Assembly: GCA_021828405.1 (NCBI GenBank)
Contig: JAKARZ010000003.1
Span: forward strand, 22,171 to 86,170
Source of the DNA: Bacillota bacterium
GTDB taxonomy: Bacteria; Bacillota_E; Sulfobacillia; Sulfobacillales; JAIMBI01
Reading direction: 5' to 3'
Length of the DNA stretch: 64,000 nt
Shown: positions 53,579-62,853 of the stretch, one piece after another
Layout: each line of letters opens with the position of its first letter
Position numbering within the stretch: the stretch's first letter is position 1
The notes under the pieces: generated by a model
Database searches by the model: none
Seen by the model: the letters and a program-made list of their open reading frames with translations, nothing else
Told to the model about the DNA's origin: nothing
Translations under genes and position numbers: made by a program

Positions 53579-54388
53579 CTAGCGGCCGGTAAAACGCGCG
53601 GGCCGCTTCTCCAGAAAGGCTTGAAGCCCCTCGCGATGGTCTTGGGTGGCGGCGGCAGCCGCCTGCAGCCAGGATTCGTACTGCAGCGCGTCCTGCAGGA
53701 TCCGCAGGCCTCCCCGCCGCATCCCGCGCTTGATGAGCTCCACGGCTTTGGGCGGTTGCGCCGCCAACTGGGCCGCCCACCCGGTCGCAGCCTCCAGCAC
53801 CGCGTCATCGGCCACCAGCCTGTTCACCAAGCCCCAGGCGAATGCCGTCTCGCCATCCACCGGCGCTCCGGTGAGCGCCATCTCCAGTGCCCGGGCGGGC
53901 CCCACCAGGAGCGGCAGGAGATGCGTCGACCCCGAGTCGGGCACGAGGCCCACCCCCACGAACGCCTGCACAAACCGGGTGCGGGGGCCGGCCACGCGAA
54001 GGTCGCACGCCAGCGCGAGGCTCATGCCGGCACCCGCGGCCACCCCGTTCACGGCCGCCAGCGTGGGCTTGGCCATGCCGTACAGCCGCTCGATGATGGG
54101 ATGATACCGCGTGCGCAGATGATCCCCGACCATGGCCGCCCCGTCGTTGGCCTCGTGTTCCTTCAAGTCCTGACCGGCGGAGAATCCCCGGCCCGCCCCG
54201 GTGATGACCAGCGCACCTACCGACCCGTCGCGCTCCGCCTGCTTGACGCCGTCGCCAAGCTCGTCAAGCATCTGGTTCGTGAATGCGTTCAGGGCGTCCG
54301 GCCGATTAAGCGTCAACAGCCCCACCCGGGTCTCGGGGTTCACGCTCCAAGTCACCGTCTCGTAGGGATTCATGCGCGTGGTCATCAT
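53579..54388 (-). CDS. Enoyl-CoA hydratase/isomerase (PaaG-like)
   Basis: A 269-residue crotonase-fold enzyme acting on acyl-CoA esters. It has the oxyanion-hole segments GAGRGFSAGQDLKEHE (about 65-80) and NGVAAGAGMSLALACDLRVAG (about 114-134), and the FVGVGLVPDSGSTHLLPLLVG block with an acidic residue in place of the catalytic Glu region, as in PaaG-type isomerases. The start ATG at 54388 has GGAG 9 bp upstream. The gene is intact although the next two genes of the pathway are broken. Its 5' end overlaps the tail of the glycerate-kinase-like frame by about 80 bp. Confidence 0.9.
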   Translation of the reverse strand: MMTTRMNPYETVTWSVNPETRVGLLTLNRPDALNAFTNQMLDELGDGVKQAERDGSVGALVITGAGRGFSAGQDLKEHEANDGAAMVGDHLRTRYHPIIERLYGMAKPTLAAVNGVAAGAGMSLALACDLRVAGPRTRFVQAFVGVGLVPDSGSTHLLPLLVGPARALEMALTGAPVDGETAFAWGLVNRLVADDAVLEAATGWAAQLAAQPPKAVELIKRGMRRGGLRILQDALQYESWLQAAAAATQDHREGLQAFLEKRPARFTGR

Positions 54389-55364
54389 GCTCTCTGCTCC
54401 TCTCACGGCGCCGACTCCGGCCAGACGCGACGGCCGGTGCCAGGATTGCCTGCATCACCACACCCAGCCGGTACGCCGCCTGCTCCACCAGGATCACCGC
54501 CCGCCGCTCCGACTGCCGCTGGGTTTGAATCTGATCCAGCAGCGGGTACAGCCCCGCCGGACCCGTCCGATAGAGCTCCTGATACCCCCGCAACAGCTGA
54601 CCCACCAAAATCCACGTCGGCCGCTGGTTCTTTCGAGCGGTATCCGCCGCCCACGCCGCGATGCCCCCATACACGGTGGGACCCACGGTGGGTATCGCCG
54701 TCAAAATCCAATCGGCCGTCTCGACCGCCGCCGACAGCTTCAGGTAGTGGACCAGGTAGGCGGCGGCCGGGCGGGCATCGACACCCAGGGCCGCCAGGGC
54801 CGGCCCCAGCTCCCCGCTGTAATGCCCTACCGGGCGCCCGCGCCACTCCTCGAGCCGCGTCACCCAGTCTCGGGCGCGCAGCCCGGCGACCGGCACCGTG
54901 CTGGGTTCGACCACCAGATGGGTCACCGGTGCGGGCAGCGGCCACCGGGTTAGCCCGTTGCCTGGCTCCACCCCGAGGCCCTCATACAGCCCCCGCCCAA
55001 AGTCCGTTTGGCGAACGCCGCCCAAGGCCAGCAGCACGCGGCGGGGCTTGGTTTCCCACACGCGCCGCAACGCCGCCGCGAGGCCCTGAGTTCCGTGCTC
55101 GCGAATCGCCGTCCGATCCAGAATGGCCGTGCCGTCTGCCAAGGCGCCATAGCGAATCGGCTCGCCCCCGCGGACCGGCACGGAGTGCACCCGCCCTCCC
55201 ACCTGGCGGACCATGGCCTCCACCGTGCCGGGCTCACCCAGCATCAAAGGCGCGCCCAGCACGTCCCATCCGGAGCGTTCAAGACCCCGCGCCGCCGCAT
55301 CATGGACCGCGCCCGCACCCATATGGGGTCCCAGGCCGCCGGGCACCAGGAGCACTCGCCCCAT
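54306..55364 (-). CDS. Glycerate kinase type I-like protein, divergent
   Basis: A 352-residue protein with the layout of glycerate kinase GckA/GlxK: RYGALADGTAILDRTAIREHG, then LLALGGVRQTDFGRGLYEGLGV where true kinases have GIGGSATNDGG..A-LG, and later GHYSGELGPALAALGVDARP for the GAAGGLG block. The catalytic and phosphate-binding motifs are therefore altered (GVRQTDFGRG), so the activity is doubtful. I start at ATG 55364 after GGGGGGACC. The C-terminal 27 or so codons overlap the enoyl-CoA hydratase start and look like read-through, so the true end may once have been earlier. Confidence 0.65.
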   Translation of the reverse strand: MGRVLLVPGGLGPHMGAGAVHDAAARGLERSGWDVLGAPLMLGEPGTVEAMVRQVGGRVHSVPVRGGEPIRYGALADGTAILDRTAIREHGTQGLAAALRRVWETKPRRVLLALGGVRQTDFGRGLYEGLGVEPGNGLTRWPLPAPVTHLVVEPSTVPVAGLRARDWVTRLEEWRGRPVGHYSGELGPALAALGVDARPAAAYLVHYLKLSAAVETADWILTAIPTVGPTVYGGIAAWAADTARKNQRPTWILVGQLLRGYQELYRTGPAGLYPLLDQIQTQRQSERRAVILVEQAAYRLGVVMQAILAPAVASGRSRRRERSREHDDHAHESLRDGDLEREPRDPGGAVDA

Positions 55365-55461
55365 GGGAGGTCCCCCCTGCATCGCCGCTGCGCTCATTAT
55401 ACCGGTAGGCCAGCGGGTCCGCCGGCGCGGGCCGCATGACCCAGCATGATAGGATGGAGAC

Positions 55462-56799
55462 ATGATGAGCACGTGGACCCCGAGTCGGTGGCGGGACTAC
55501 CCGGCCGCACAGCAGCCGTCGTGGCCCGATGAGGACCGGCTGGCTTCGGTACTCTCGCAGTTGGCCGACAAGCCGCCGCTGGTGTTTTTAGGCGAGGCGC
55601 GCTCGCTCCAGGAGGGCCTGGCGCGCGTCGCGAGCGGCCAGGCTTTCCTGCTGCAGGCTGGCGACTGCGCCGAGTCCTTTAAAGAATTTACCGCCGCCAA
55701 CATCGGGGATCGGCTGAAGGTCATTCTCCAAATGTCCGCCATCCTCACGTACGGCACCGGGGTGCCGGTCATTAAGGTCGGGCGCATCGCCGGCCAGTTC
55801 GCCAAGCCGCGCTCCGAAGACACGGAGGTGGTCGGCGGGGTCACGCTGCCGTCGTTTCGGGGACACATCGTCCACGACGACGCCCCCACGCCGGAAGCGC
55901 GGATCCCGGACCCTACGCGCATGATCGCAGCCTACAATCAGTCGGCCGCCACGCTGAATCTGCTCCGGGCCTTCACCCGCGGCGGCTACGCCGACCTTCA
56001 TCAGGTGCACGTCTGGAACCAGGAATTCGTGGCTTCCACCCCCGGGGGCCGGAGGTACGAGCAATTGGCGTCAGACATCGATCGGGCGATCCGCTTCATG
56101 GAGGCGTGCGGGGTGCGAGACGTGCAGGCGCTGAAGGAAACCGAGTTTTGGACCTCTCACGAGGCGTTGCTCCTGGGATACGAGGAGGCGCTCACTCGCC
56201 GCGATCCCCTCACGGGGGACTGGTTTGCCACCTCTGCTCACCTCCTGTGGGTAGGGGAGCGCACCCGGCAACTCGGGGGCGCGCACCTGGCGTACCTGTC
56301 CGGCATCCAGAACCCGCTGGGGGTCAAGCTGGGCCCGTCGGCCACTGCGGAGGAAGTGCTGGCCATCTGCGACCAGCTGGACCCCGACCGGGTGCCGGGC
56401 CGACTAGTCCTCATTGCCCGGATGGGGGCCTCTGAGGTGGCCGAGCGGCTACCCCCGCTGCTGGCGGCGGTCCGGGACTCGGGCCATCCGGTAGTGTGGG
56501 CGTCGGATCCGATGCACGGCAACACGTTCGTCAATGCGGACGGGCACAAGACGCGCCGCTTTGAAGACGTGGTGGCCGAGGTCGGGGGATTCTTCCACGC
56601 CTGTCTTGAGGAGCGCGTATGGCCTGGGGGAATCCATCTGGAGCTCACCGGCGACAACGTGACGGAATGCTTGGGGGGCACGGATGAAATCACCGACGAG
56701 CATCTTGGGCTGCGCTACACAACCACCTGCGACCCGCGCCTAAACGGTCGACAGTCGGTGGACCTGGCTTTTCGCGTAGCGGAACTGCTCGGGCGCTAG
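55462..56799 (+). CDS. Class II 3-deoxy-D-arabino-heptulosonate-7-phosphate synthase
   Basis: First enzyme of the shikimate pathway, joining phosphoenolpyruvate and erythrose 4-phosphate. It has the plant/actinobacterial class II blocks LLQAGDCAESFKEF (metal Cys near 69), IKVGRIAGQFAKPRS, LKETEFWTSHEALLLGYEEALTR, PLGVKLGPSA and WASDPMHGNTF. The length of 445 residues is normal. Two ATGs are adjacent (55462, 55465) with GGATGGAG just upstream. It is divergent from the glycerate-kinase-like gene. No other aro gene is adjacent. Confidence 0.95.
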   Translation: MMSTWTPSRWRDYPAAQQPSWPDEDRLASVLSQLADKPPLVFLGEARSLQEGLARVASGQAFLLQAGDCAESFKEFTAANIGDRLKVILQMSAILTYGTGVPVIKVGRIAGQFAKPRSEDTEVVGGVTLPSFRGHIVHDDAPTPEARIPDPTRMIAAYNQSAATLNLLRAFTRGGYADLHQVHVWNQEFVASTPGGRRYEQLASDIDRAIRFMEACGVRDVQALKETEFWTSHEALLLGYEEALTRRDPLTGDWFATSAHLLWVGERTRQLGGAHLAYLSGIQNPLGVKLGPSATAEEVLAICDQLDPDRVPGRLVLIARMGASEVAERLPPLLAAVRDSGHPVVWASDPMHGNTFVNADGHKTRRFEDVVAEVGGFFHACLEERVWPGGIHLELTGDNVTECLGGTDEITDEHLGLRYTTTCDPRLNGRQSVDLAFRVAELLGR

Positions 56800-56952
56800 C
56801 GTACGGACCGGAGACCGGTTCCCAGGACGGACCCGCGCGCCAGCCTCGCCGGCTGGGGGAGCGGCGGCCGCCCGCACCGGCCCGTCAGCACGGCGCCGCA
56901 CATCACACGAGCCAACCGCCTTTGGCCCTGGGTGTATTCGGGTGACGGGTCG

Positions 56953-57790
56953 GCCCGGTCACGCGCAGCCGTCGGCCCAGCGCAGCACCCGGAGTGCGCG
57001 CAGCGTGTTCCACTGGCTGGGAGCACCCATGCGCTCGCCGAGGTCCACGGGCATGGTGCCGACGTAGCTCACGTCGAGCGGCCAGCGCCCGCCCGCACCG
57101 CGCCGGGCGCACAGCAGAGCCACTCCTTCATCCACCCGCGGGTCCGGATCGGCCCTCGCCTGGGCCAGGTAGTCCAGCGCTCGGAGCACATCGTAGTGCC
57201 ACCACGTGGGAAACGCGAAGCACCGCCAGTCCGCCCCGCTTGTGCGGTCCCGCACGATCGGCTCGCCGGTCGACCGTCGCCGGCCGAGGTGCCGCTCAAG
57301 GAGCTATTCCTCTCCAAGGAGTCGGGCCGCCCTGGTATCGCGTCTGCCGCTCGATAGCTCGTACTGAAGCAACGCTTCCAGCACGCAGATCGTGGTGTTG
57401 AACGACGACCGCGCCGACTCGGGCGCGTCACAGTTCCATCCCCCCATCCGGCAGTTGCTCCGACAGCAGTCTGTCAACCAGGGGCGATACGTCCTGGCGG
57501 AAATACGCGCCCGCCGCCGCCGCGCCAGGTCACACGGTCACACACCCGCGCCACCGACAGCTGCGCGGAAGCGCTCGCGGGATCGAGGCCGAGGGTCGCC
57601 AAAAGCCAGAGCACATGCATCGTGGAGTCCCACCCATGGTTCTAGGCGGCGCCCCATCCCTCGGTCGCCACACAGACTCGCTCGGCGGCCACCGCGCCTG
57701 GGGGCGCCCCTGTCAGATCGCGCATGACCTGCCAGCGGATGGCCGGGGCGCCCTCCAGGAGCCAGTCCACCACCGTCACCGAGAAGTCTC
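56953..57790 (-). pseudogene. Frameshifted squalene-cyclase-like (prenyltransferase-repeat) protein
   Basis: Successive frames give pieces of an alpha/alpha-barrel protein: LLATLGLDPASASAQLSVARV near 57590, then GGWNCDAPESARSSFNTTICVLEALLQY around 57400, and WRCFAFPTWWHYDVLRALDYLAQ with PSQWNTLRALRVLRW at 57000-57230. The W/F-rich repeat pattern is that of squalene-hopene-cyclase-like hypothetical proteins of GC-rich bacteria. Stops and frame changes separate the pieces, so the gene is broken. No intact gene is seen between 56800 and 57805. Confidence 0.65.
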
Positions 57791-57805
57791 CTTCCCGCTG
57801 GCCCT

Positions 57806-58981
57806 TCATCGGCTCTGGGCCAAGCCGCGGACGGCCATCACCAGCCGCTCGACGTCCGACGCGTCGTTATAGACGTGGAAAGCGGCACGCACCGCCCCTT
57901 CGCGGGCGGCGCACACGATGTGCTGCTCGGCCAGCCGGTCCACGGCGGCGCGGGCGTCCCAGCCGTCTACGCGAAACACCGCCAGCGACAAGCGCTCGGC
58001 GTCGTTCGTCGGCGTCACTAATTGCACCCCCGACACGCCACCGAGCCCCTCAAGCGCCAACCCCGCCAAACGCTGCACCCGGTCGGTGATGGCATCCCAT
58101 CCCAACGCGTCGAAAAACATCAGCAGGTCCGCCAGCGCCCCGAGCCCCTCGGTGTTGACGTGGGCCAGCTGGAAGCGCCCAGCGCGGTCCCGGTATCGGA
58201 GGGACGTGCGGCCCTGGGCCAGATCCGCCAGCGCGCCCGGCTCATCCATGTCCAGCGCCACGGACGCATACCCCACCATGGCGGGCGTGAGCCGCTGCGC
58301 CACGTCCGGCCGGACGTACAGAAGCCCCAGGCCCCTCGGGCCCAGCAGGTGCTTGAACGAGGCACCCATGTAGAAATCCACGTGCGTCAGCGGAGGGCGC
58401 ATCAGGCCCAGCGCCTGGATGCCGTCCACGGATAGGAGGATGCCCCGCTGATGCAGGAAGCGCCCCAGGGCGTCCAGGTCCACCCGGTATCCGGTTTGGT
58501 ACATCACGTGGGATAGTGCCACCAGGCGCGTCCGGTCGGTCACCTGGGCGGCGACGGCTTCCAACGGCAGCCGGCCCGCCTCCGGTCCGGCCGCCCTCAC
58601 CACGACGCCTCGGTCGCGGAGCCGCAGCCAGGGCAATACGTTTGACGGAAAGTCGCCGGCGTTCACCACGACCTCGTCGCCCGCCTGCCAGTCCACCGAT
58701 CCTGCCACCACGTTGATGGCCTGGGTGGTGTTGGTCCAAAAAGAAAGGCTTGCGCTGTCGACACCCAGATACTGAGCGAGGCCCGCGCTGGCCCGCGAGG
58801 CGGCGTCGCCTCCAATGAGGTGCTGGCGATCCAGCACCGCCTGCTGATACGTCTCCAGAAGAAAATCGGGCATGGGTCCGATCGCCGCACAGTTGAGATA
58901 GGTCGTTTCCCGCAGCAGGGGAAACCGGTCGCGCACAGCGCTCCAGGCTTGGTCGCCGTGTTGGTCCAGCACCGGCGGCAT
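57806..58981 (-). CDS. Class V aminotransferase / cysteine desulfurase-like enzyme
   Basis: A 391-residue PLP enzyme of aminotransferase class V. It has TTYLNCAAIGPMP at the N-terminus, FWTNTTQAINVVAGSV, the substrate/PLP region SVDGIQALGLMRPPLTHVDFYMGASFKHLLGPRG with the Schiff-base Lys210, and a C-terminal domain. It looks like the SufS/CsdA or kynureninase-like group, but the mobile active-site cysteine loop typical of true cysteine desulfurases is not clear. AGGAGGAGG precedes the ATG at 58981. It follows the ABC exporter genes by 19 bp and may belong to their operon. Confidence 0.88.
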   Translation of the reverse strand: MPPVLDQHGDQAWSAVRDRFPLLRETTYLNCAAIGPMPDFLLETYQQAVLDRQHLIGGDAASRASAGLAQYLGVDSASLSFWTNTTQAINVVAGSVDWQAGDEVVVNAGDFPSNVLPWLRLRDRGVVVRAAGPEAGRLPLEAVAAQVTDRTRLVALSHVMYQTGYRVDLDALGRFLHQRGILLSVDGIQALGLMRPPLTHVDFYMGASFKHLLGPRGLGLLYVRPDVAQRLTPAMVGYASVALDMDEPGALADLAQGRTSLRYRDRAGRFQLAHVNTEGLGALADLLMFFDALGWDAITDRVQRLAGLALEGLGGVSGVQLVTPTNDAERLSLAVFRVDGWDARAAVDRLAEQHIVCAAREGAVRAAFHVYNDASDVERLVMAVRGLAQSR

Positions 58982-59000
58982 GCCGATCCTCCTCCTCTCG

Positions 59001-60893
59001 TCAGAGTGCCGCCGTTGCCACGTCCTCGCGGCCGGCAAACTGGCTCTCGTACAAGTCGTGGTAAAAGCCCCCCCGCGCCAGGAGCCCTTCGTGCGTGCCC
59101 TGCTCGACCATGCGGCCGTGGTCCATGACCAGAATGAGGTCCGCCTCGCGAATCGTCGAGAGGCGATGGGCAATGACAAAGCTCGTGCGCCCCCGCATGA
59201 GGTTCGCCATGGCATGCTGAATGGCCACCTCGGTGCGGGTGTCCACGCTGCTCGTCGCCTCGTCGAGAATGAGGATCGGGGGATCCGCCACAAACGCGCG
59301 CGCGATGGTCAGAAGCTGCCGCTGCCCGGCGGAGATGTTGGACGCCTCCTCGTTCAGGACCGTATCATATCCGTCCGGCAGCGTGCGAATGAAGTGATCC
59401 GCGTGCGCCGCCTGGGCGGCGGCGACAATGTCCTCGGGCGTGGCACCGATCCGCCCGTAGCCGATGTTGTCGCGGATCGTGCCGTGGAACAGCCACGTGT
59501 CTTGCAGCACCATGCCGAACAGCTCCCGCAGGCGGTGGCGGCGCAGGGTCGACACATTGTGCCCGTCCACCGTGATCTGCCCGTGCTGGACGTCGTAGAA
59601 GCGCATCAGCAGGTTGACCAGGGTGGTTTTGCCCGCCCCCGTCGGCCCCACAATGGCCACCATGGCCCCGGCGGGCACGGCGATGCTGAGATGGTCGATG
59701 AGCGGCTCGGCTGGCTGGTAGCGAAAGCTCACGTCCGTAAAGGCCACCGTGCCGCGGGGCGAGGACACGTCGGCGGCGGGCACGGGGTCCGGCGGCTCCT
59801 CCGGCTCATCGAGGATCTCAAACACGCGCTCGGACGACGCCAGCGCCGACTGAATGACATTGGAGATGCTCGACAGCTGCGTGATGGGCTGGGTGAACTG
59901 GCGGGCATATTGGATAAACGCCTGGATATCCCCGATGGGAATGGCACCGCGCGTGACCAGCACCCCCCCGATCACGGCCACCAGCACGTAGCCCAGATTG
60001 CCGATGACGTTCATGAGCGGCATGATGATGCCCGTGACAAACTGTGCCTTCCAGGTCGACTCATACAGTCGGCTATTGATGGCCTCAAACTGCTGGACGG
60101 AGCGGCGTTCATGGCCAAACGCCTTCACAATCAGATGGCCGGTGTACATCTCCTCGACGTGGCCGTTAAGCTCCCCGAGTTGCCGCTGGCGAGCCAGGAA
60201 GTACCGCTGGGAGCGGGCGGCGATGCCCTTCGTCACGATGAACGACAGCGGCAGCGTGGCCGCGATGACCAGCGTCAGCAGCGGGCTGATGGTCAGCATC
60301 ATGATGACGACCCCGATAAACGTGACCACCGCGGTGATGGCCTGCGTCAAGCTTTGCTGGAGCGTGCTGCTGATGTTGTCGAAGTCGTTCACAAACCGGC
60401 TCAGCACCTCGCCGTGGGGGTGCGTGTCGAAGAAGGCGACCGGCAGCCGGGGCAGCTTCTCGGCCACCTGCTGCCGAATGGTGAACACCGTGCGCTGCGC
60501 CACACCCGCCATGACGTACTGCTGGACCCAGTTGAACGCGGCACTGAACACATAGAGAAGCGCCAGGTCCGCCAGGAGGTGCACGATGTCCGGGAAGTTT
60601 ACTCCGCCCCCCGGGACCCCGTGCAGTTTCTGAACGACGCCGACGAACAGGTCGGTGGTGATGTTGCCCAGAAGCTTCGGGCTCAGCACACTGAAGACGG
60701 TCGACAGAATGGCGGCCGCCACCACCACGGTCAGCAGGGGCCATGACGGCTTGAAGTAGGCCAACAGCCGCACGAACGTCCCGCGGGCGTTCTTGGGTTT
60801 CTCCACCGGCATGACCAGCCCCATGGCCCCGCCGCCCCCAAAGCCCCCCGGCCCGGGGCCTCCTGGCCCCGCTTGGCGGTTGTTCACGCTCAT
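59001..60893 (-). CDS. ABC exporter half-transporter, catalytic subunit (second pair)
   Basis: A 630-residue half-transporter. The N-terminus is a Gly/Pro-rich tail (GPGGPGPGGFGGGGAMG), then the six-helix domain (about 50-370) and the ATPase with Walker A GPTGAGKTT (about 413), a variant signature ISAGQRQL (about 518) and a full Walker B ILILDEATSSVD (about 540). It overlaps the partner gene by 4 bp (ATGA). The altered signature and intact Glu again mark the catalytic partner of a heterodimer. The substrate is unknown. Confidence 0.92.
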   Translation of the reverse strand: MSVNNRQAGPGGPGPGGFGGGGAMGLVMPVEKPKNARGTFVRLLAYFKPSWPLLTVVVAAAILSTVFSVLSPKLLGNITTDLFVGVVQKLHGVPGGGVNFPDIVHLLADLALLYVFSAAFNWVQQYVMAGVAQRTVFTIRQQVAEKLPRLPVAFFDTHPHGEVLSRFVNDFDNISSTLQQSLTQAITAVVTFIGVVIMMLTISPLLTLVIAATLPLSFIVTKGIAARSQRYFLARQRQLGELNGHVEEMYTGHLIVKAFGHERRSVQQFEAINSRLYESTWKAQFVTGIIMPLMNVIGNLGYVLVAVIGGVLVTRGAIPIGDIQAFIQYARQFTQPITQLSSISNVIQSALASSERVFEILDEPEEPPDPVPAADVSSPRGTVAFTDVSFRYQPAEPLIDHLSIAVPAGAMVAIVGPTGAGKTTLVNLLMRFYDVQHGQITVDGHNVSTLRRHRLRELFGMVLQDTWLFHGTIRDNIGYGRIGATPEDIVAAAQAAHADHFIRTLPDGYDTVLNEEASNISAGQRQLLTIARAFVADPPILILDEATSSVDTRTEVAIQHAMANLMRGRTSFVIAHRLSTIREADLILVMDHGRMVEQGTHEGLLARGGFYHDLYESQFAGREDVATAAL

Positions 60894-62623
60894 GCCGATT
60901 CCTCCGGGGACAGCTGCGACGACACAATCTCCCGGTACACGGCGCAGGACTGCATCAGGTCGGGGTGCCGGCCCGAGCCGGCCACGCGCCCGTCGTCGAG
61001 GACGATGATCTGGTCGGCGTCCCGCACCGTGCTGACCCGCTGCGCCACGATGATGACGGTGGCGCCGTGCACCTCGCTGTGCAGTGCCTGGCGCAGCTGC
61101 GCGTCGGTCCGATAGTCCAGCGCCGAAAAACAGTCGTCAAAGAGATAGATGGACGCTCGCCGCGCCAGCGCGCGCGCAATCGCCAGTCGCTGCTTCTGGC
61201 CACCCGACAGGTTGGCGCCGCCCTGATTGATAATGGTGTCAAACCCATCCGGCAGCCGGTCGATGAACTCCGTGGCTTGCGCGGTGGCTGCCGCGCGGCG
61301 AACCGCGTGGTCGTCGGCCGCCAGATCCCCGTAGCGTATGTTGTCGGCCACGCTGCCCGAGAACAAGACCGCGCGGGCGGGGACGTAACCCATCTCGGCC
61401 CGCAGGGCCTCCTGCGTCCACTGCCGAACATCGTGGCCGCCTACGAGCACCCGGCCTGCGGTCGTGTCGTAGAACCGAGGGATGAGGTTCACGAGCGTGG
61501 ACTTGCCGGCGCCCGTTCCTCCGATGATAGCGGTGGTTTCACCCGCCCGCGCCGTAAACGTGATATCCGACAGCGCCGGCTCTTCGGCCCCGGGATAAAA
61601 GAACGTCACATGGTCGAACGTGACCTGCCCGCGCTCGGTGTCGCGCGGGCCGCCGGCGCCGCTCGGTGGGTCGGTGATGTCCGTGTCCATGGCCAAGACC
61701 TCGTTGATGCGCAGGGCCGAGGCTTGACCGCGAGGGATCATGAACACCATCATGGACACCATCATGACAGCAAACATGATCTGCATGACGTACTGGATGA
61801 ACGCCATCAGCTGACCGATTTGCAGGGTGCCCGCGTTGATCTCCAAGCCCCCGAACCACATCACGCCCACGACGGACAGGTTCATCACCAGCATGACGGC
61901 GGGCATCGCGATGGCCATCAGCTGAAACACCGCCACCGAGGTGCCGGTCAGGTCCTGGTTCGCGCCGCGGAATCGCTCCACTTCGTAGTCGGCGCGATTG
62001 AACGCCCGAATCACGCGGACACCGGTCAAGCTTTCGCGCATCACCCGGTTCAGCCGATCCACTTTCGTCTGGATGGCGCGGAACAGCGACAGCCCACGGC
62101 CCATGACCAGCACGATGATAGACGCCATCAGCGGCAGGGACACCACCACGATCCAGGTGAGCCTCGCATCCGTGTAGATCGCCAGCATAATCCCACCGAT
62201 GGCTGTCAGTGGCGCCATCACCATCATCCGAAGAATCATGCCCACCAGCTGCTGCACCTGCATTACGTCGTTGGTGGTGCGAACAATGAGGGAGCTGGTG
62301 CCCACGTGGTCAAACTCGCGCAGCGTAAAGGCCCCAACATGCCGAAAGAGGCGGCCGCGAATGCGCTGGCCAAACCCCGCCATGGCGTGTGCGGTGTAGA
62401 GGCTGGCCAACACCGCCGCCACGCCGCCCACCACCGTCACCACCAGCATCACGGCACCCACCCGCACGATGTAGCCGACGTGCCCGGTGATCACGCCGTG
62501 GTCAACGATGTTGGCCATCAGGGTCGGCAGGTACAGCGTGGACATGGTCTGTAGGAACGTCAGCAGGAGCGCCCACACCACGAGCCAGCGGTCCGGACGC
62601 AGAAAGCGCCAAAGTTTCAGCAT
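60890..62623 (-). CDS. ABC exporter half-transporter, degenerate subunit (second pair)
   Basis: A 577-residue half-transporter with six membrane helices (about 1-310) and an ATPase with Walker A GGTGAGKST (about 365), signature LSGGQKQR (about 470) and Walker B SIYLFDDCFSALD (about 490). The catalytic Glu is replaced by Asp and the D-loop region is changed (CFSALD), so this ATP site should be inactive. Start and stop show coupling with the next gene. It closely parallels the pair at 17-20.6 kb in its division of labour, but the motif sequences differ, so the two pairs are old paralogues. Confidence 0.92.
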   Translation of the reverse strand: MLKLWRFLRPDRWLVVWALLLTFLQTMSTLYLPTLMANIVDHGVITGHVGYIVRVGAVMLVVTVVGGVAAVLASLYTAHAMAGFGQRIRGRLFRHVGAFTLREFDHVGTSSLIVRTTNDVMQVQQLVGMILRMMVMAPLTAIGGIMLAIYTDARLTWIVVVSLPLMASIIVLVMGRGLSLFRAIQTKVDRLNRVMRESLTGVRVIRAFNRADYEVERFRGANQDLTGTSVAVFQLMAIAMPAVMLVMNLSVVGVMWFGGLEINAGTLQIGQLMAFIQYVMQIMFAVMMVSMMVFMIPRGQASALRINEVLAMDTDITDPPSGAGGPRDTERGQVTFDHVTFFYPGAEEPALSDITFTARAGETTAIIGGTGAGKSTLVNLIPRFYDTTAGRVLVGGHDVRQWTQEALRAEMGYVPARAVLFSGSVADNIRYGDLAADDHAVRRAAATAQATEFIDRLPDGFDTIINQGGANLSGGQKQRLAIARALARRASIYLFDDCFSALDYRTDAQLRQALHSEVHGATVIIVAQRVSTVRDADQIIVLDDGRVAGSGRHPDLMQSCAVYREIVSSQLSPEESA

Positions 62624-62820
62624 GGCAACACCCCCAACGCAGCCCGATGCGTTATCTACTTATGATACCTGATATTTCACGCCACGCTAACGGACTGGTA
62701 GACTTCGGGGCAAGTGGCGCCACCCTGGGCGCCGACACCCGACCGTCGCCAGGGGGAGGCCAACCAACCCGACGCTCCTTCTTCCAAAGAATCCAAGCCG
62801 ACGCCGTACACGGGGTGCGC

Positions 62821-62826
62821 TATAAT
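62821..62826 (+). promoter_or_regulatory. -10 element for the coiled-coil gene
   Basis: A perfect TATAAT lies 28 bp before the GTG start; the -35 position (62798-62803, CCGACG) is a poor match. Transcription from about 62833 would give a short leader with GGAGGG at 62841-62846. Confidence 0.5.
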
Positions 62827-62853
62827 GAACCGTAGCAGCTGGAGGGATGGGCG

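Noticed and set aside
53621..55408. 595-codon plus-strand frame
   Set aside because: Pro/Arg-rich composition typical of antisense frames; the minus strand has an enoyl-CoA hydratase and a glycerate-kinase-like gene.
60965..62554. Long plus-strand frames opposite the second ABC exporter
   Set aside because: Shadows of two well-supported exporter genes; composition is His/Asp/Arg-rich without motifs.
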